The position numbers and the translations under genes were made by a program. The notes under the pieces were generated by a model. That model was not told where the DNA came from and did not search any database. It was given only the letters and a program-made list of their open reading frames with translations. From Ctena decussata (taxonomy: Eukaryota > Mollusca > Bivalvia > Lucinida > Lucinidae), in NCBI GenBank assembly GCA_963989385.1, contig OZ022500.1, positions 118,151,842-118,215,841 on the forward strand: DNA of 64,000 nt, read 5' to 3'. Shown here in pieces: positions 1 to 12,400 of this stretch (position 1 is its first letter; each line of letters opens with the position of its first letter).

Positions 1-284
1 CAAAATGGTGGGCTGCAGCAACAGTAAGGCAATGTAGTATCGTTGCCCATAACAAACAATTCAAAATGGTGGGCTGCAGCAACAATAAGGCAATGTAGTA
101 TCGTTGCCCATAACAAACAATTCAAAATGGTGGGCTGCAGCAACAGTAAGGCAATGTAGTATCGTTGCCCATAACAAACAATTCAAAATGGTGGGCTGCA
201 GCAACAATAAGGCAATGTAGTATCGTTGCCCATAACAAACAATTCAAAATGGTGGGCTGCAGCAACAGTAAGGCAATGTAGTAT
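1..284. repeat. 61-bp tandem repeat, about 4.7 units
   Basis: The start of the motif CAAAATGGTGGGC recurs at 1, 62, 123, 184 and 245, an exact 61-bp period. Units 1, 3 and 5 carry CAACAGTAAGG while units 2 and 4 carry CAACAATAAGG, so the array also has a 122-bp higher-order period. Similarity ends abruptly near 284. The array is cut by the window start, so its true length is unknown. The 65-residue minus-strand reading frame across it is a repeat artefact. Confidence 0.95.
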
Positions 285-563
285 TGAAAGGAAAAAAAAA
301 AACTTCTTGAAAAAGGCTTTCATTAGCCGAAACGTTGAAAGGCTTGTGAGGAATAAACTGTGAAAATAAATATGAAACAAAGATTGTGCGATTATAAGAT
401 TCCAATTTAGATATGGATTTCAGTAGTCTCGCTGTGCTTAAGGCCTGAAATTTTCATTTTTGGCGTTCTAAAAGTAGCAAGTAGGGTCAGGTCAGGAAAA
501 CTCGGACAGTGACATTGTTTCCTTTGTATGTCAGGTGTTTGGAATTAAAACTAAATTAACTGG

Positions 564-630
564 GCAAACAGTGAAAATCCTGATGAGACGGCTCATTATG
601 AGCCGTCTCATCTGAATTTTCACTGTTTGC
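564..630. repeat. short hairpin element (GCAAACAG family)
   Basis: Starts GCAAACAGTGAAAATCC and ends with its near-perfect reverse complement. The centre ATGAGACGGCTCAT / ATGAGCCGTCTCAT is also palindromic, giving arms of about 33 bp. Other members of this family are at 2985, 9701, 34015, 40852, 42396, 50242 and 53325. Apart from this hairpin I see nothing in 285-1289. Confidence 0.85.
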
Positions 631-1289
631 AATGATGTATCCGAATTTACCCGCTGTCCGAAGTTACCAGACTCTATCCTAATGCGTATTTTTCACGTTG
701 CTGCATAGCTGCATTTCGTTGTTTATAAAATTTGCTCACAAACACTTGAACAGTGCTTGAGAAAGCAATTTTTTAGTTGGCAAAGATTCTTCTCTATTTT
801 GAAAACTGTCTAATATACAGACAGCTGTTAGGTACAAAATAATTATTTGGACTGCATCAAGCACGCATATCCGAATTAGCTCAGTTGTACAGCAACACAG
901 ATAACATTTGAGTCTTGAGGCCGTCTGAAAATTTACTAGAAACAAGTTTACGTATACGGTATTTATTCTTATTTTCATTATTTAATATATTTTTTTATTT
1001 TTCTAAAATTTTGAACACCCAATATCAAACATTATTTACTTCAGTTCTATTAATCAGAAAACTACGTAATCGGCGTCGGGTCTACAGTATCTGCTATTTT
1101 ACCATGTGTTTCGTGGAACATATGCCTTTAAATATTCGAATTTTTAGGAGTTTATCAAATTTTGTCATCCACCTTTTCTCACAATTATGAACTGTGGTGC
1201 CCATCTCCGGAACAGATTCAGCATGTTTTATGTACAGCAGTAAAACAGTTTTATTCGGACGGAGCTACAAATAGACGAAACATTCTCAA

Positions 1290-1510
1290 GGGCGTAGCTA
1301 CGTATATGGCAAATACACAAGTGCGTATTGAAATTTTGTCAAAATTGACAAAATTTCAAAACGCACCTGCATATTTGCATGCCGAATATTTATAAATTAG
1401 ACAAGATTTCAATACCAATTACTAAAGAGGCTGAAATACTAGCTTTCCCTTCAAGAAGCAGAGAATAAAACATGGTTGTGCGTATTATGAAATTGCCCCT
1501 AGTTACGCCC
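1290..1510. mobile_element. MITE copy 1 (GGGCGTAGCTAC ends)
   Basis: Begins GGGCGTAGCTACG and ends CTAGTTACGCCC, an imperfect terminal inverted repeat. It contains an internal palindrome, GAAATTTTGTCAAAATTGAC with its mirror. A closely similar copy in the same orientation lies at 1963-2183. The open frames crossing both copies share the same residues because of the repeat and are not genes. Confidence 0.8.
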
Positions 1511-1962
1511 CTGATTCTGTTTGGTATTCGAGAAGTGACTTTGTTACGCATGTCTCCAAAAGGCGAGGATTACGTTGTATCCCATGAGCCATCTGCCTAG
1601 TATCCAGTTTTAGCATTAACATAAAATATGTAAATCAAAACTTTTACTCCGATTGTTTTATTTACCTAGCACTCTGAAATTAAGGCTATATTAATGATAA
1701 ACCTTGCTTTCCTTTGTCCTTCTGAGTGCACTATTTAGTGCACGCTACTTGTTTTGTTTTAGTTGCTGCGTCATTCAATTGCAAAGCAGACAAACTGTGT
1801 AGCTTATACATGTAAGTTGCATTTCTTATGCATTATTGTTCCACTGTGAAATAAAAATCTACAAAGGTTGCCTTTGGAAACAAAGAACAGATACAGGAAC
1901 GAAAACATGAGTCTAGGTTTAATTGCTATCGTAACAATTTTGTTTGCAACGTTGCCTACCAA

Positions 1963-2183
1963 GGGCGTAGCTACGTATACGGCAAATACGCAAGTGCGTA
2001 TTGAAATTTTGTCAAAATTGACAAAATTTCAAAACGCACCTGCATATTTGCATGCTGAAATTTTATAAATTAGACAAGATTTCAAAACCAACTCCCAAAG
2101 AGGCTGAAATACGTATTTTCCCTTCAAGAAGTAGAGAATAAAACATGGCTGTGCGTATTATGAAAATGCAGCTAGTTACGCCC
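1963..2183. mobile_element. MITE copy 2 (GGGCGTAGCTAC ends)
   Basis: Direct-orientation copy of the element at 1290, with the same ends and internal palindrome and few differences by eye, so the two copies look recent. The flanks differ, so this is two insertions rather than a block duplication. Between and after the copies (1511-1962, 2184-2653) I see only AT-rich sequence, including an AAAT run near 2365. Confidence 0.8.
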
Positions 2184-2653
2184 ATGCCTACGACCCATAC
2201 TTCTGGCGTGAGGGTTCCTCGATTTTCAGAATTATCACCATGGTAATATTGCCGCCAAAGGAAATAAAAACTCTGCACTATGACGAAGCAAGAGTTGACT
2301 TTTTTGACAATATTTATATTTTCATTATTCTTACCTTCGGTTTATCTTACCTTCGGTTTCGGTAAATAAATAAATAAATAAAATATCTAGCTGTAATATC
2401 AAGTTAGATTGCCCAATAAGAGATTTATTCGCTTCGACAGTATTTCCGAATCGTTTGATATTCTTTACGGGATCGTTGTAATTTGTACCCATTGTCTAGA
2501 AAATGGTCGTGATCCGTCAGCTTCGGCAATCAATGTGGTCATCACTCCATTTGTACTTTCATGAGACTAGCTTTGAACACTAAAACTTCGGCTATTATTG
2601 GCATAACTTAAAGCAAACAGCATGCCAGAAACATTTCTAAATAAGCTCTTTAA

Positions 2654-2901
2654 CCTGGCCCCGAGGTTATAAAACTTTTTTCATGCTCAACTCAGCTGAG
2701 CATGAAATCTAAAATGCCCATTAATATAAAAATATCAAGAAATTCAGCATTTCTCAGGCTCAGATAAGCCAAGAAGGCTATTTTTTCTGCTCATTAATAT
2801 TAAAATGCCAACAATTGTTGGCATTTTAAAATTTATGAGCAGAAAAAATTTCATGCTCAGCTGAGTTGAGCATGAAAAAAGTTTTATAACCTCGGGGCCA
2901 G
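2654..2901. mobile_element. Foldback MITE (CTGGCCCCGAGG ends)
   Basis: Left end CTGGCCCCGAGGTTATAAAA is mirrored at the right end, which reads TTTTATAACCTCGGGGCCAG. Inner paired segments include CATGCTCAACTCAGCTGAGC and a central palindrome around CAACAATTGTTG. A related right end (TTTTATAACCTCGGACCCAG) occurs near 35975-35995. Confidence 0.85.
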
Positions 2902-2984
2902 CTTGATTTCCATAGAAGAATATTTATGTTTCTGAATATGAACTGGTACATTGGTGGGATGGGGGTTACCAGAAGGAAAACTAG

Positions 2985-3048
2985 GTAAACAGTGTAGACC
3001 CTGATCAGACTGATCAGAAGCAATTTAATCTGGGTCTGCACTGTTTGC
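2985..3048. repeat. short hairpin element (GCAAACAG family), degenerate
   Basis: Outer arms GTAAACAGTGTAGACC and GGGTCTGCACTGTTTGC pair, but the inner part is no longer symmetrical. It ends 57 nt before the first tolloid exon in the window. Confidence 0.7.
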
Positions 3049-3105
3049 GAAATTTGAAATCACCTTCTCCATATTTAGTTTTATAATACAAATATAACTT
3101 TCCAG

Positions 3106-3419
3106 TGATATAGTATGTAAAGAAGAAAAACGAAAAGCAAAAGAACAAAGACAGAGAGAAAGAGAAGAACGAAGAAGACTAAAATATGAACAGAGAGCAA
3201 AAAGAAGAAAGAAAAGAATGGAACATAAACAACGAGAAAGAGAGGAAAGGAAACGTTTAAAGATAGAAAAGAAACTTAAAAAGAAAGAAAAAGATAGAAA
3301 GAAAAATGCATTGAAAGACACAGAATTACATGAAAGAGTAAGAAGAGCGGCCACAGCGAGACCAGAAAGAATCTGGGACTATGGCGTCATTCCATATGAA
3401 ATAGAAGCAAATTTTAGCG
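3106..3419 (+). CDS. Tolloid exon A: basic prodomain segment, furin site, start of astacin domain
   Basis: Acceptor ACTTTCCAG ends at 3105; donor GCG|GTAATT follows 3419. The first base completes a split codon. Residues 1-80 are a stretch made mostly of K, R and E with no predicted fold other than a charged helix, ending HERVRR. Mature protein starts at 3347 with [20 protein letters not shown], the conserved tolloid N-terminus. A second RxKR-type site, RAKR, lies at residues 30-33. The first in-frame ATG is at 3218 but it is internal: no signal peptide follows it, so this is not the start exon. Confidence 0.92.
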
Positions 3420-6400
3420 GTAATTCTTCTTTTCTTATTTGAAAAAAGCTGAACATTGTCTTTGACATAAGAAATTTGGTGATATTTTTCCATGGATGGT
3501 TTTCATAACATGTTGGCCTTAATTTGTTTTGTTTTGTTTTACATATTATATAATCTTCAAAACTTTTTAGATAATCTATTCAGATTTTACTTGATATTAT
3601 CGTCAAATCTTTTGCAAGAAATTGTTTAATTTTACCTATTACATATTCTTCTTGGATATTTCCAGTACCCGTTTTGTTTTTACTTGTTGTGCTCTGCGAT
3701 GCATTATACTTGTTATGATCTTTATAACCTTTTTCAAAATCTATAATTGTTTTCCTTGTTACCATCTGTCTGACGTTTTTGATCCTGATTTTTTTCCTCA
3801 TTTTCGTATGGGCTTAAACCCGTTTCGTTTTTCTTGTCATGGCCAAACTCTTCATAACCACTTTCAAAACGCGTTTGCTATTTTGGTTTCTTTGGTGCAC
3901 TGCTTGCTTTCAAGGGGTTTAGCTTTTCGGAGTTTGTTTTTACATTTAGGTGGTCTTCATAATCATTTCCAAAACAGATTTGGTTAGCTTGCTACGGCCT
4001 TCATATCCATTTTCAAAACATAGACTTTATGTCCGTAATAACCATGCGTCCTGTGTTACTCGTTATGGTCTTCAAAACAATATCAGGACAAGTATTGTTT
4101 ACTTATAATGATCCGTATAACCATTGGGCTAAGTGTTTCAAAACTTGTTTTGGTTTACTTGTTTTGGCCTTCATAACTATTTCCGAACCCCGTTTTTAAT
4201 GCATTTGTTATGGTCCTTACAACTACTTCCACATCCTCTACTACTACTACTACTACTACTACTGCTGGAGAATTTGATCATAAGAATAAATTTTTCAGAG
4301 ATTCCTCATTGCCATGTTCATCTCTTTCAGGAGCTCACAAAGCATTGTTTAAGCTTGCAATGCGACATTGGGAGAACTACACGTGTGTAACATTTGTAGA
4401 GAGGACACCCGAACACCAGAATTACATTGTCTTCACAGAGCGCCCGTGTGGGTAAGTAAAGCCGTGTCTGTTTTCATTTCAGAGTATCCTAAGGTATTTA
4501 TTAAGTTATAAGACGGGTTTCCCTTCCAAAACAATCTCCTAGATCTAGATCCGTCTTGTAAGACGGATATAGATCTTTGAGATTGTTTTGGAAGAAAAAA
4601 TATTCAAAGTTGAATTACAAAAGACAGATTTACATAGGCCTATATGCGGTAATTTTAGAATGATGGACTCCCGTCTTATAACCGAGTAAATGCGGTTAAT
4701 TATTGTAGTGAAACTACGGGTGCAGTTCAGTGTAGGCAATATCAGTTACATGTTCTGCAGATTTTCTGTTGATGCCATAGGAAAGTGATCTAAAGGATGC
4801 AGGTCATTCCTGTTACAATATAAATTTACCTGAGACAAAGCTGTTACGTTATCAGGCAGAACCAGCTGGAGACCAGTGACGGCGCGTGCCAGTGGCGGCC
4901 ATATTCGACTTGTGAGCCCAGATTTGTTTTTGTTACATAAAAGATTATACACATTTGTAAAGAACCCAAACAGAAACCCATACAAAAAGAATCGGCACAA
5001 ATCACATCTTAGGGGGGCAAACAATAAACAACTTTCCTTTGGTAACCTCATACCAACATCAAGTTCTTCTCTGGAGACTATGACACTTGATCCTCACATT
5101 GTGGAAACATTTGGATTTGTATACCGAACGCAATAACACTGCAAAAATGTGACGTAGATCATAGTCTTAGAAAGACAAATGATTATATATAATTTAAATT
5201 CACGTAAACTTCTTAGAAAAATCATCGCATGATAATCATGATGGCCGCCATTGGTACAGTGTGTGCGCGTTTTGCTGCTTGCGTGTGTCCTGTTTTGAGG
5301 ACCTGTCCCAGGTACATGTTAAAGTCTGCTTCAAAAAAAAAATAAATCGTAAAATAATAACGACAGTTAACCCTAGTATATTTGTTTAAAATATTGACTA
5401 ACTTAATGGCTTAATTAGGTAACAGAGTCATTAAGTATTACAAAAACTGGCCACCACTTGTCTCCGACCAGTAGGGTTTCTGACGTAGTATTTGCGTATA
5501 TGGCTAAAACTCTTCGTTTGTATTTATCAAAGTATGTCATTCTTTCTCTTTCTTCAGGTGTTGTTCATTTGTTGGTAAACGTGGCAACGGTAACCAGGCT
5601 ATTAGTATCGGCAAAAACTGTGATAAATTTGGAATTGTAGTGCACGAGCTAGGTCACGTGATTGGTTTTTGGCATGAACACACACGACCAGACAGAGACG
5701 AACATGTAAAGATAATATACAAAAATATAATGCCAGGTACGTTTCCTTAAATGTACAGTCAACTCCCTATATCGCGAAGTCGAACTTCAGCCCAAACTAC
5801 GGATATCTCAAAGTAAATTTTCTGGTACCAGAAAATTTACTTTGAAATATCAGTATCAAAGTAAATTTTCTAGTACCAGAAAAATTACTTTGAGATATCA
5901 GTAGTTTGAGATAACAGGAGTAGAAATGTAAATAAAAATAAGAAATATATTCTTTGATATAAAAAGATTCTTTGAGATATCAGTGTTCGAGATATCGGGA
6001 GTTGATTGTAGAGGTGTGCATACACCTTGAAACAGAGCTTTGTCGCTCTTGCCTCACGTATTATATTGCGTACAATGTTTCGTACAAAACGTTAATTACG
6101 TTACGATCTCGAAAAGCATTATATCATTATTAAAACGTGAGGAATAAAGCGAAAACTTTGTTCATGCTATGAACTTCTGCACAGAGCATCGTCCCCGTAA
6201 GATTGAATGTACTCTTTTCCTCCACAATCTAGTTTCCCTAATTTAATATAGATCTTTTTCAAACCCATTTTCTTCTTCATTAACTTGATATAATGGGGGA
6301 AAAGGATTTATTTCTCTAGTAAACATTTGTATTGATATTAATAATTAGATCAATGCACGGGGGAAATACAGACCAGACAAGATTTAATTAATAATATCAC

Positions 6401-9400
6401 TTCCGTGATGCCCCTTAAAATTGGGACACAAGGCCCTGGGCAAATAAAGTAGACTCTGTCCAGGGGAGAGTCTGACCAAGTTGATGTTTCAAAATTCCTG
6501 CCGAATAGTAAGCAGACTGCTTACTATTCGGCAGGAAATTTGAAACATCTTAGGGTAGTAAACTCCGCCTTTTCAAATTATGTAGAATTGCGAATATTAG
6601 TGAAGGTGTCCTAGTATTTACGATACTAACAGTAATGTTTAGATGGTAATAAAATTCCCTAATCATCATTCTTCATACTATGAATTTGAAACAAACGCAC
6701 GTATCTAATTTTTAAGGAAAGAAAATCAATTTCAGCGCGGAAATATTGTGCTTGGAATTGGTAACAGCATGAAAACCGGAAGTATGTGAACAACGGAAGT
6801 TGTTGCGCGCCACCATTAATCTGTCCAGACTCATGCAGACTGACCTGTTGTATGAGGCATGTCTCAAAAGTCAATATAAAATTGTGACCAGTCAAAGAAG
6901 ACTGTTTAGTCCTGGTTACATTCACCATACCTTCGCCATCGCCTGTCCTTCAGAGGTCAGGGGTTGTTGTTTCGTTCTGATACGAAAATGGCATTTTTCA
7001 ATGGGTAAAAAAATCGCACTAAGATCAATTTCCATCTTCTATTCTATCCCATAGCCTTACTAGATCGTTGGGGCACCACGGATGACTTCAAAACAATCCC
7101 TTTCCACCTTGTCCTGTCTTCAGCTGCCCTAGTTGAGCTGGCAAAATCCATTCCTGTCCACTCCTTGATATTGTCTTCCCACCTCTTCTTCTGTCTACCT
7201 CTTCTTCTTTTTCCTTTCACTGTGTTCTGAAGAATTGTCTTTGCTAAACCAGAAGACCTTGAGACGTGGCCAAACCACCTTAGTTCCGTTTCTTGACCAG
7301 CGTAAGGAGTTCATCATATTCTCCAATGGCTGCTTGGATCTTCCTGCGAACCTCCTCATTGGTTATATGGTCCTTGTACGAAATGTTCAGTAACCTTCGG
7401 TAGCATCTCATCTCAAAGGCCTACGTTCTTTTCTCTAACTCTGCTGTCAAGGTCCATGATTCACAGGCATACAGAAATATGGAAATGACAAGGGAGCGCA
7501 CAAGTTTCACCTTTGATCCAAGAGATATATTGTTATCTCTCCAAATTGGTTTCAGCTTAGTAAGAGCTGAAGTGGCTTGTGCAATCCTTGATAGAACCTC
7601 CTGTTTTGAGCCATCATCTGAGACAACTGCTCCAAGGTATTTGAAGCTGCTTACGGTACCCAGCTTCTGCCCTTTTACCTTGATCTCCCTCTGGATGCCG
7701 TCTGCGCTGTTCGTCATCAGTTTGGTCTTCTCAGCACTGATCTCCATCTTATACCTTGTGCAGGTTTGGTCGAGACTTTCAACTAGAGCTTCCAGTTCCT
7801 GCTCTTCCTCAGCTAGAGCATCTATGTCATCGGCAAACCGCAGATTTCCATCTTAAAAAAAAACAAAAGCAATCATGTTTGTACATACAATACATTCTAA
7901 TTTCGGTTTAGCGCGGTTTGATCACTTTCAAGAGTTTTGTTTTTGTTTGCACATTTGCTTTATATACATATGAGCCAGACATGCTATCTGGACATTGGTT
8001 CCGCCACCTGTCCCCGTAATGTTATACGGCGCCGTTCAGAAAGACATGTAACATTCAAACAATGTGATTGGTTTGGTCTTGTTGATCTGTTCATACAGCC
8101 GGCCGCGTAGCGCAGTCGGTAGGGCGTCTGACTTATACCCGGTCCGGCCACTTACTTTCATTTCTCCTTCCGCTGATTCAAGAAGGGCAGTTGTCAGTTA
8201 CTGGTGAAAGTAAGTGCGCTTAGTACTGGTTAACCGCTTAGGAGGTCTAAGTCTGCCCAGGAATAGTGTGGTTAGGTTAAGGTGGTGATTTATGGTAAAT
8301 GTAAAAATCTGCATAAAACCATAAAAAGTAACGTATCTCTCTGAAAGTTAGCAGACGTCTTATTTTCGTTGTTCTTTACAGTTTAGAATACAAAATAGAC
8401 GTACATGCTGCTTAAAAAAGTGTTTTTATAAGGAAAGATCAAAGGGTTATTTTCTGCGAATAAATCTGAAAAAATAATATCGTTATTGAAAATTTACGTT
8501 GTGCTGAAGGTGCATTATTGCATAACGAAGAGCGTCCTAGCAATTATTTATTCCAACTCTTTCTCAAATTGTAATTTAGACCAGATGAAAACGGTAGCTT
8601 TTTCTCAATGTTCAACCATTTACAAAGTAAATGTACACTGAACATAGGGTAGGCAAGCATACCTATGTTAACACCTACAATATAAATAATACATTACTGA
8701 CATGATCAGTGGTGTGTAGATGAAATTGTTCAACCTTGTTAAAATAGTATCACCTGTCTCACCTGTGTGTTTTGACAAAAAAATTTGGACACAGGCTGCA
8801 TCTTTTTTCATCTGCTCAGCCTGATAATGTGTGAAAGAGTTTGAAACAATAATTGCTAGGACGCTCTCCATTATGCAACAAGGTACTCTAAACACTAAGT
8901 ATATTTTCAATAATGATGTTATTTTTTTAGATTTATTCGCAGAAAATTACCCTTTGATCTTCTCTTATAAAAACGCTTTTTAACATTAACAAATGCTGCA
9001 TTTTGGGATTCTAAATTATGAGAAACAACATAAAGAAGGCATCTGCTAAGTTTTGGAAAGATCAGTGTTATTTCGAGTATTTTATGCAGATTTTTGTGTT
9101 TGTCCCAAATCAGTGATTATCACCACCTTAACTGACCATCCCGACATGACCGTAGCTATTTACCGTGGACGTTATACAATAACACAACAACAAAAAAAAA
9201 AATCTGTTCATACTTGTATATACTGCACGAGTTTTTGCTTGTTTTATATGTCACAGAGGGCCACGAGGTGGACTAGTTATAAGGCTAAATGTGTTTTACC
9301 CGCTTTAAATATTGTAAAAAAAATAAATAAATAAAATAACAATGCCGTGTTTTTGGCTAACTGTTTAAAGAGGCTGTAATTTTTAACTTCCATTTGGAAA

Positions 9401-12400
9401 TGAAACTGTCTCGTATGTTAACCAGGCGTGTTTAAAGGCGTTTCAGAGGAGACACGTGTTACATTGCAGTTATTTTAAAAGTTGGAGCAAGACAAATTGC
9501 ACTAATAAGAACGTAGTATTTTTCTTACTGGACATTGTTATGACCTCATTTATTTTCTGACTTTTGCCATCTTCCTAAACACCAAAATTAGCCAAATATT
9601 AGGACACTTTACCAAATGCCGATATTATCTTTAAGTTTGAACAAGTTGATTGTTCACTCCGGCTTTGTGTCAAAGTTAAAAATGAATCGGCGTAATGATG
9701 GCAAACACTGTAGATACTGATCAGACTGCTCCTTAAGAGCAGTCTGATCTGCGTCTACGATGTTTGCCAGACACAGCTGACTTAATAAATGGGATAATCA
9801 CAATACAGCTCGTAGTCCTGACACAAATCGAAGTCAATTTCGCATGGTACAATACCATTAATTTGTAATTACTCGGAATCAAAACTGGAATGGAATCATA
9901 TCAAGTTGATATAGCCATTCTGATACATATAACATATCGATTTGACAGATGGTCTTCATCAAAAGAGCCGTTATTGTCTGGTGAAATTGACAAGGAAAGG
10001 TTAAAATCATACTTATATATTAGAAAGGGTGATTGGAAGACATCTAAGTAACACGGTATTTTTCGTGACTATTCGGACAAATATTCTTGTTTATTGGGTG
10101 ACATAATCCTGTTATGCAACAGTCCAGTGACACTGCTATTTCATCAAAGGAAATATCCCAACATAGGCAATGACATAACAGGGTCAAAAAACCATTAAAG
10201 ACTAGGGGTGTGTTCTATAAAGTACAAGGGTGACAACCTACGTCATAGCGCTGACGTCATAATCGTTTTATCAGCGGCCTTAATAAGGTAAATGTTTTGC
10301 ATAATGAAGGCTTGGTAAACACTGAAACAACCAAATATCTAGTCGATCTGGTACCTATAGATGTTTTGGACCCAATATTACCAGAATTCACCATAAAATA
10401 CTTGCTTAGTCTGAAAACACTTCACTATAGTGATCTGTATCGACTCTGCCTTAATGTATGCTTATCTCAGCTGTCCACATCAAAAATTGTAGTGAGGTAT
10501 TTCATAATTTCTCACCCTTTGTAGAATCATGCCCTATATATCTGGAACATATGTACATGTAAGCACCGACTCGCCGTTTTATCTTGTGTTATTATATGTT
10601 ACAAACGGAAAATATGTCAGAGTTTCTTCAAAATGGCCGTCGAATGATTAATTCTGTCACGTGCGCTATGGCGTAGGTTGTTACCCCTGTAGTAGAGAAT
10701 ATTTGTTTTAAGAATTTACGTAATGAATGATTTTGATTATGCGAATTTCGATTTCCATTGTCATTGCAACGAGCTGTATTATGCATAGAACACAAACATA
10801 CGTGGCGTCAGAGTGACGTCATAGTGACGTCAAACAGCTCTTTTAAATACTTACATAACGTTGTAAGACGGAAGCCAAACGTGAACTACTGATTTATGTG
10901 ATAACGTGGTAATAACGTCATTCATATTTGGCAAGTATGCTACAGTAGTTGCAATTATCAAGAAAAGGGTTAAATTTCTCAAAAAAATAATAGATTCTCA
11001 AATAATGTAAATACAAATGTACTTGTTTTATGTACACACTGATTCGGTTCTGGTCCTGTACTATTTGCTAAGGAGTTTGTTTGAATCTTTAGGATCATTA
11101 CTGTAACATGCATTTGCGTAGCTTTATCATTAGTTGTTTGCTCTTGTCCTAGGTCACTTTTCATCGGGTCGCGACTCACTTCTGAACGTTAGCTGTAGAC
11201 ACAACTAAGAAATACCATACAATTATATAAACAGACAAGTGTCTCTGCTTTTTTGCAGCAAACTTATGATGAGATTAGCTGCACTGTTTCTATGATTATT
11301 TACCGTCAACTATAACTCTTCCTGAAAGACAATGATACGACGCTGTTCAACATTGCGACGCTGTTTAAACACGAAACGCAGATTTTCTTCGTTTGCAGGA
11401 GCCCGGTAGCTCAGCGGGTTAAGCATATGCCTGCTAAGCAAGCGGCCCAGGGTTCGAACTCCGCTTCAGGCGTAATTCTTTCCAACCGTAAACAGGATTC
11501 TATTGCACACAGCCTTTCATTATTACCTTTCCATTGGCTCTATATGACTGAAATAAAAACTGTTGCAAAGGATACAATACCGCCAAGTCATCTATCCATC
11601 ATCTTCGTTTGCTGTTTCTTCCCCTTTCAATTTGCCCTTGGGCTCACAACATTGAAACAACGTCGTATCGACTTCATTGCAACGGCATGACGTTGCAATG
11701 ACGTTGATATGACGCTGTTTCAAAGATATGCGTTCATTGGGTCCCTTTTCTCGTAACGCAACTCATCTTTGTTTGTTGCTCCTCCATCTGTCAACAACAA
11801 AAACTTTATTTTGCCAGCTGCGTAAAAATATGAACAGGTTGCTGTTAATTTAGAATCAGATTTCCTTTGAACAGTTTACATAATGGCTGTTACAGATAAT
11901 AAGTAGTGGTTGCCATTTTAACGGCGTAGCACATAAAAAGATATTCAATGCCCAACTGTTGGCCTCCTCCCTGTTTGATTCGGATCCTGTCAAAGATCTT
12001 ATACGTTGACCTTGTTTGGCGCTGAAACAGCGTTTTAGATTTGTTTTAGACCAACAAAAATGGATAATGTATTTGTCGGCTCTTTTGTTATTGTTGACAG
12101 GCACTAAGAAAAGGTATTTTCGAATTGATCAGCCTTTATTTTAAGGCTTCTTAAACAGGTTGCAAACATGCGGAAGTTTGTTGGCTGCTGCTGTGCATAT
12201 GGAAATGAGTCTGGTTTTCAACTTTGTTCCGGTTTTTCATTTGAAACTGGGACTTGTTTTTTAACTCCCGTTTAAAAAGGTACTTGATGCTGAGGTGGTT
12301 ACATCACGTCGCAAAAAGTAACTCCAAAACAGGCACACAACCTTGTAACAACATTGGAACGCTGTTGATTCAACGTTGTGACGTTGAATCAACATTGATT

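Noticed and set aside
1162..2068. Two open frames sharing the residues NTQVRIEILSKLTKFQNAPAYL
   Set aside because: Shared only because both cross the same MITE; the upstream parts are unrelated.
3025..3354. 109-codon minus-strand frame rich in F, L and S
   Set aside because: Antisense shadow of the purine-rich basic exon A.
10297..10524. 75-codon frame inside a MITE
   Set aside because: No recognisable motif, no second copy to show conservation, and the element has the look of a non-coding MITE.
11401..11473. Functional tRNA-Ser(GCT) gene
   Set aside because: A and B boxes are present but the long variable arm of serine tRNAs is missing and the stems mismatch.
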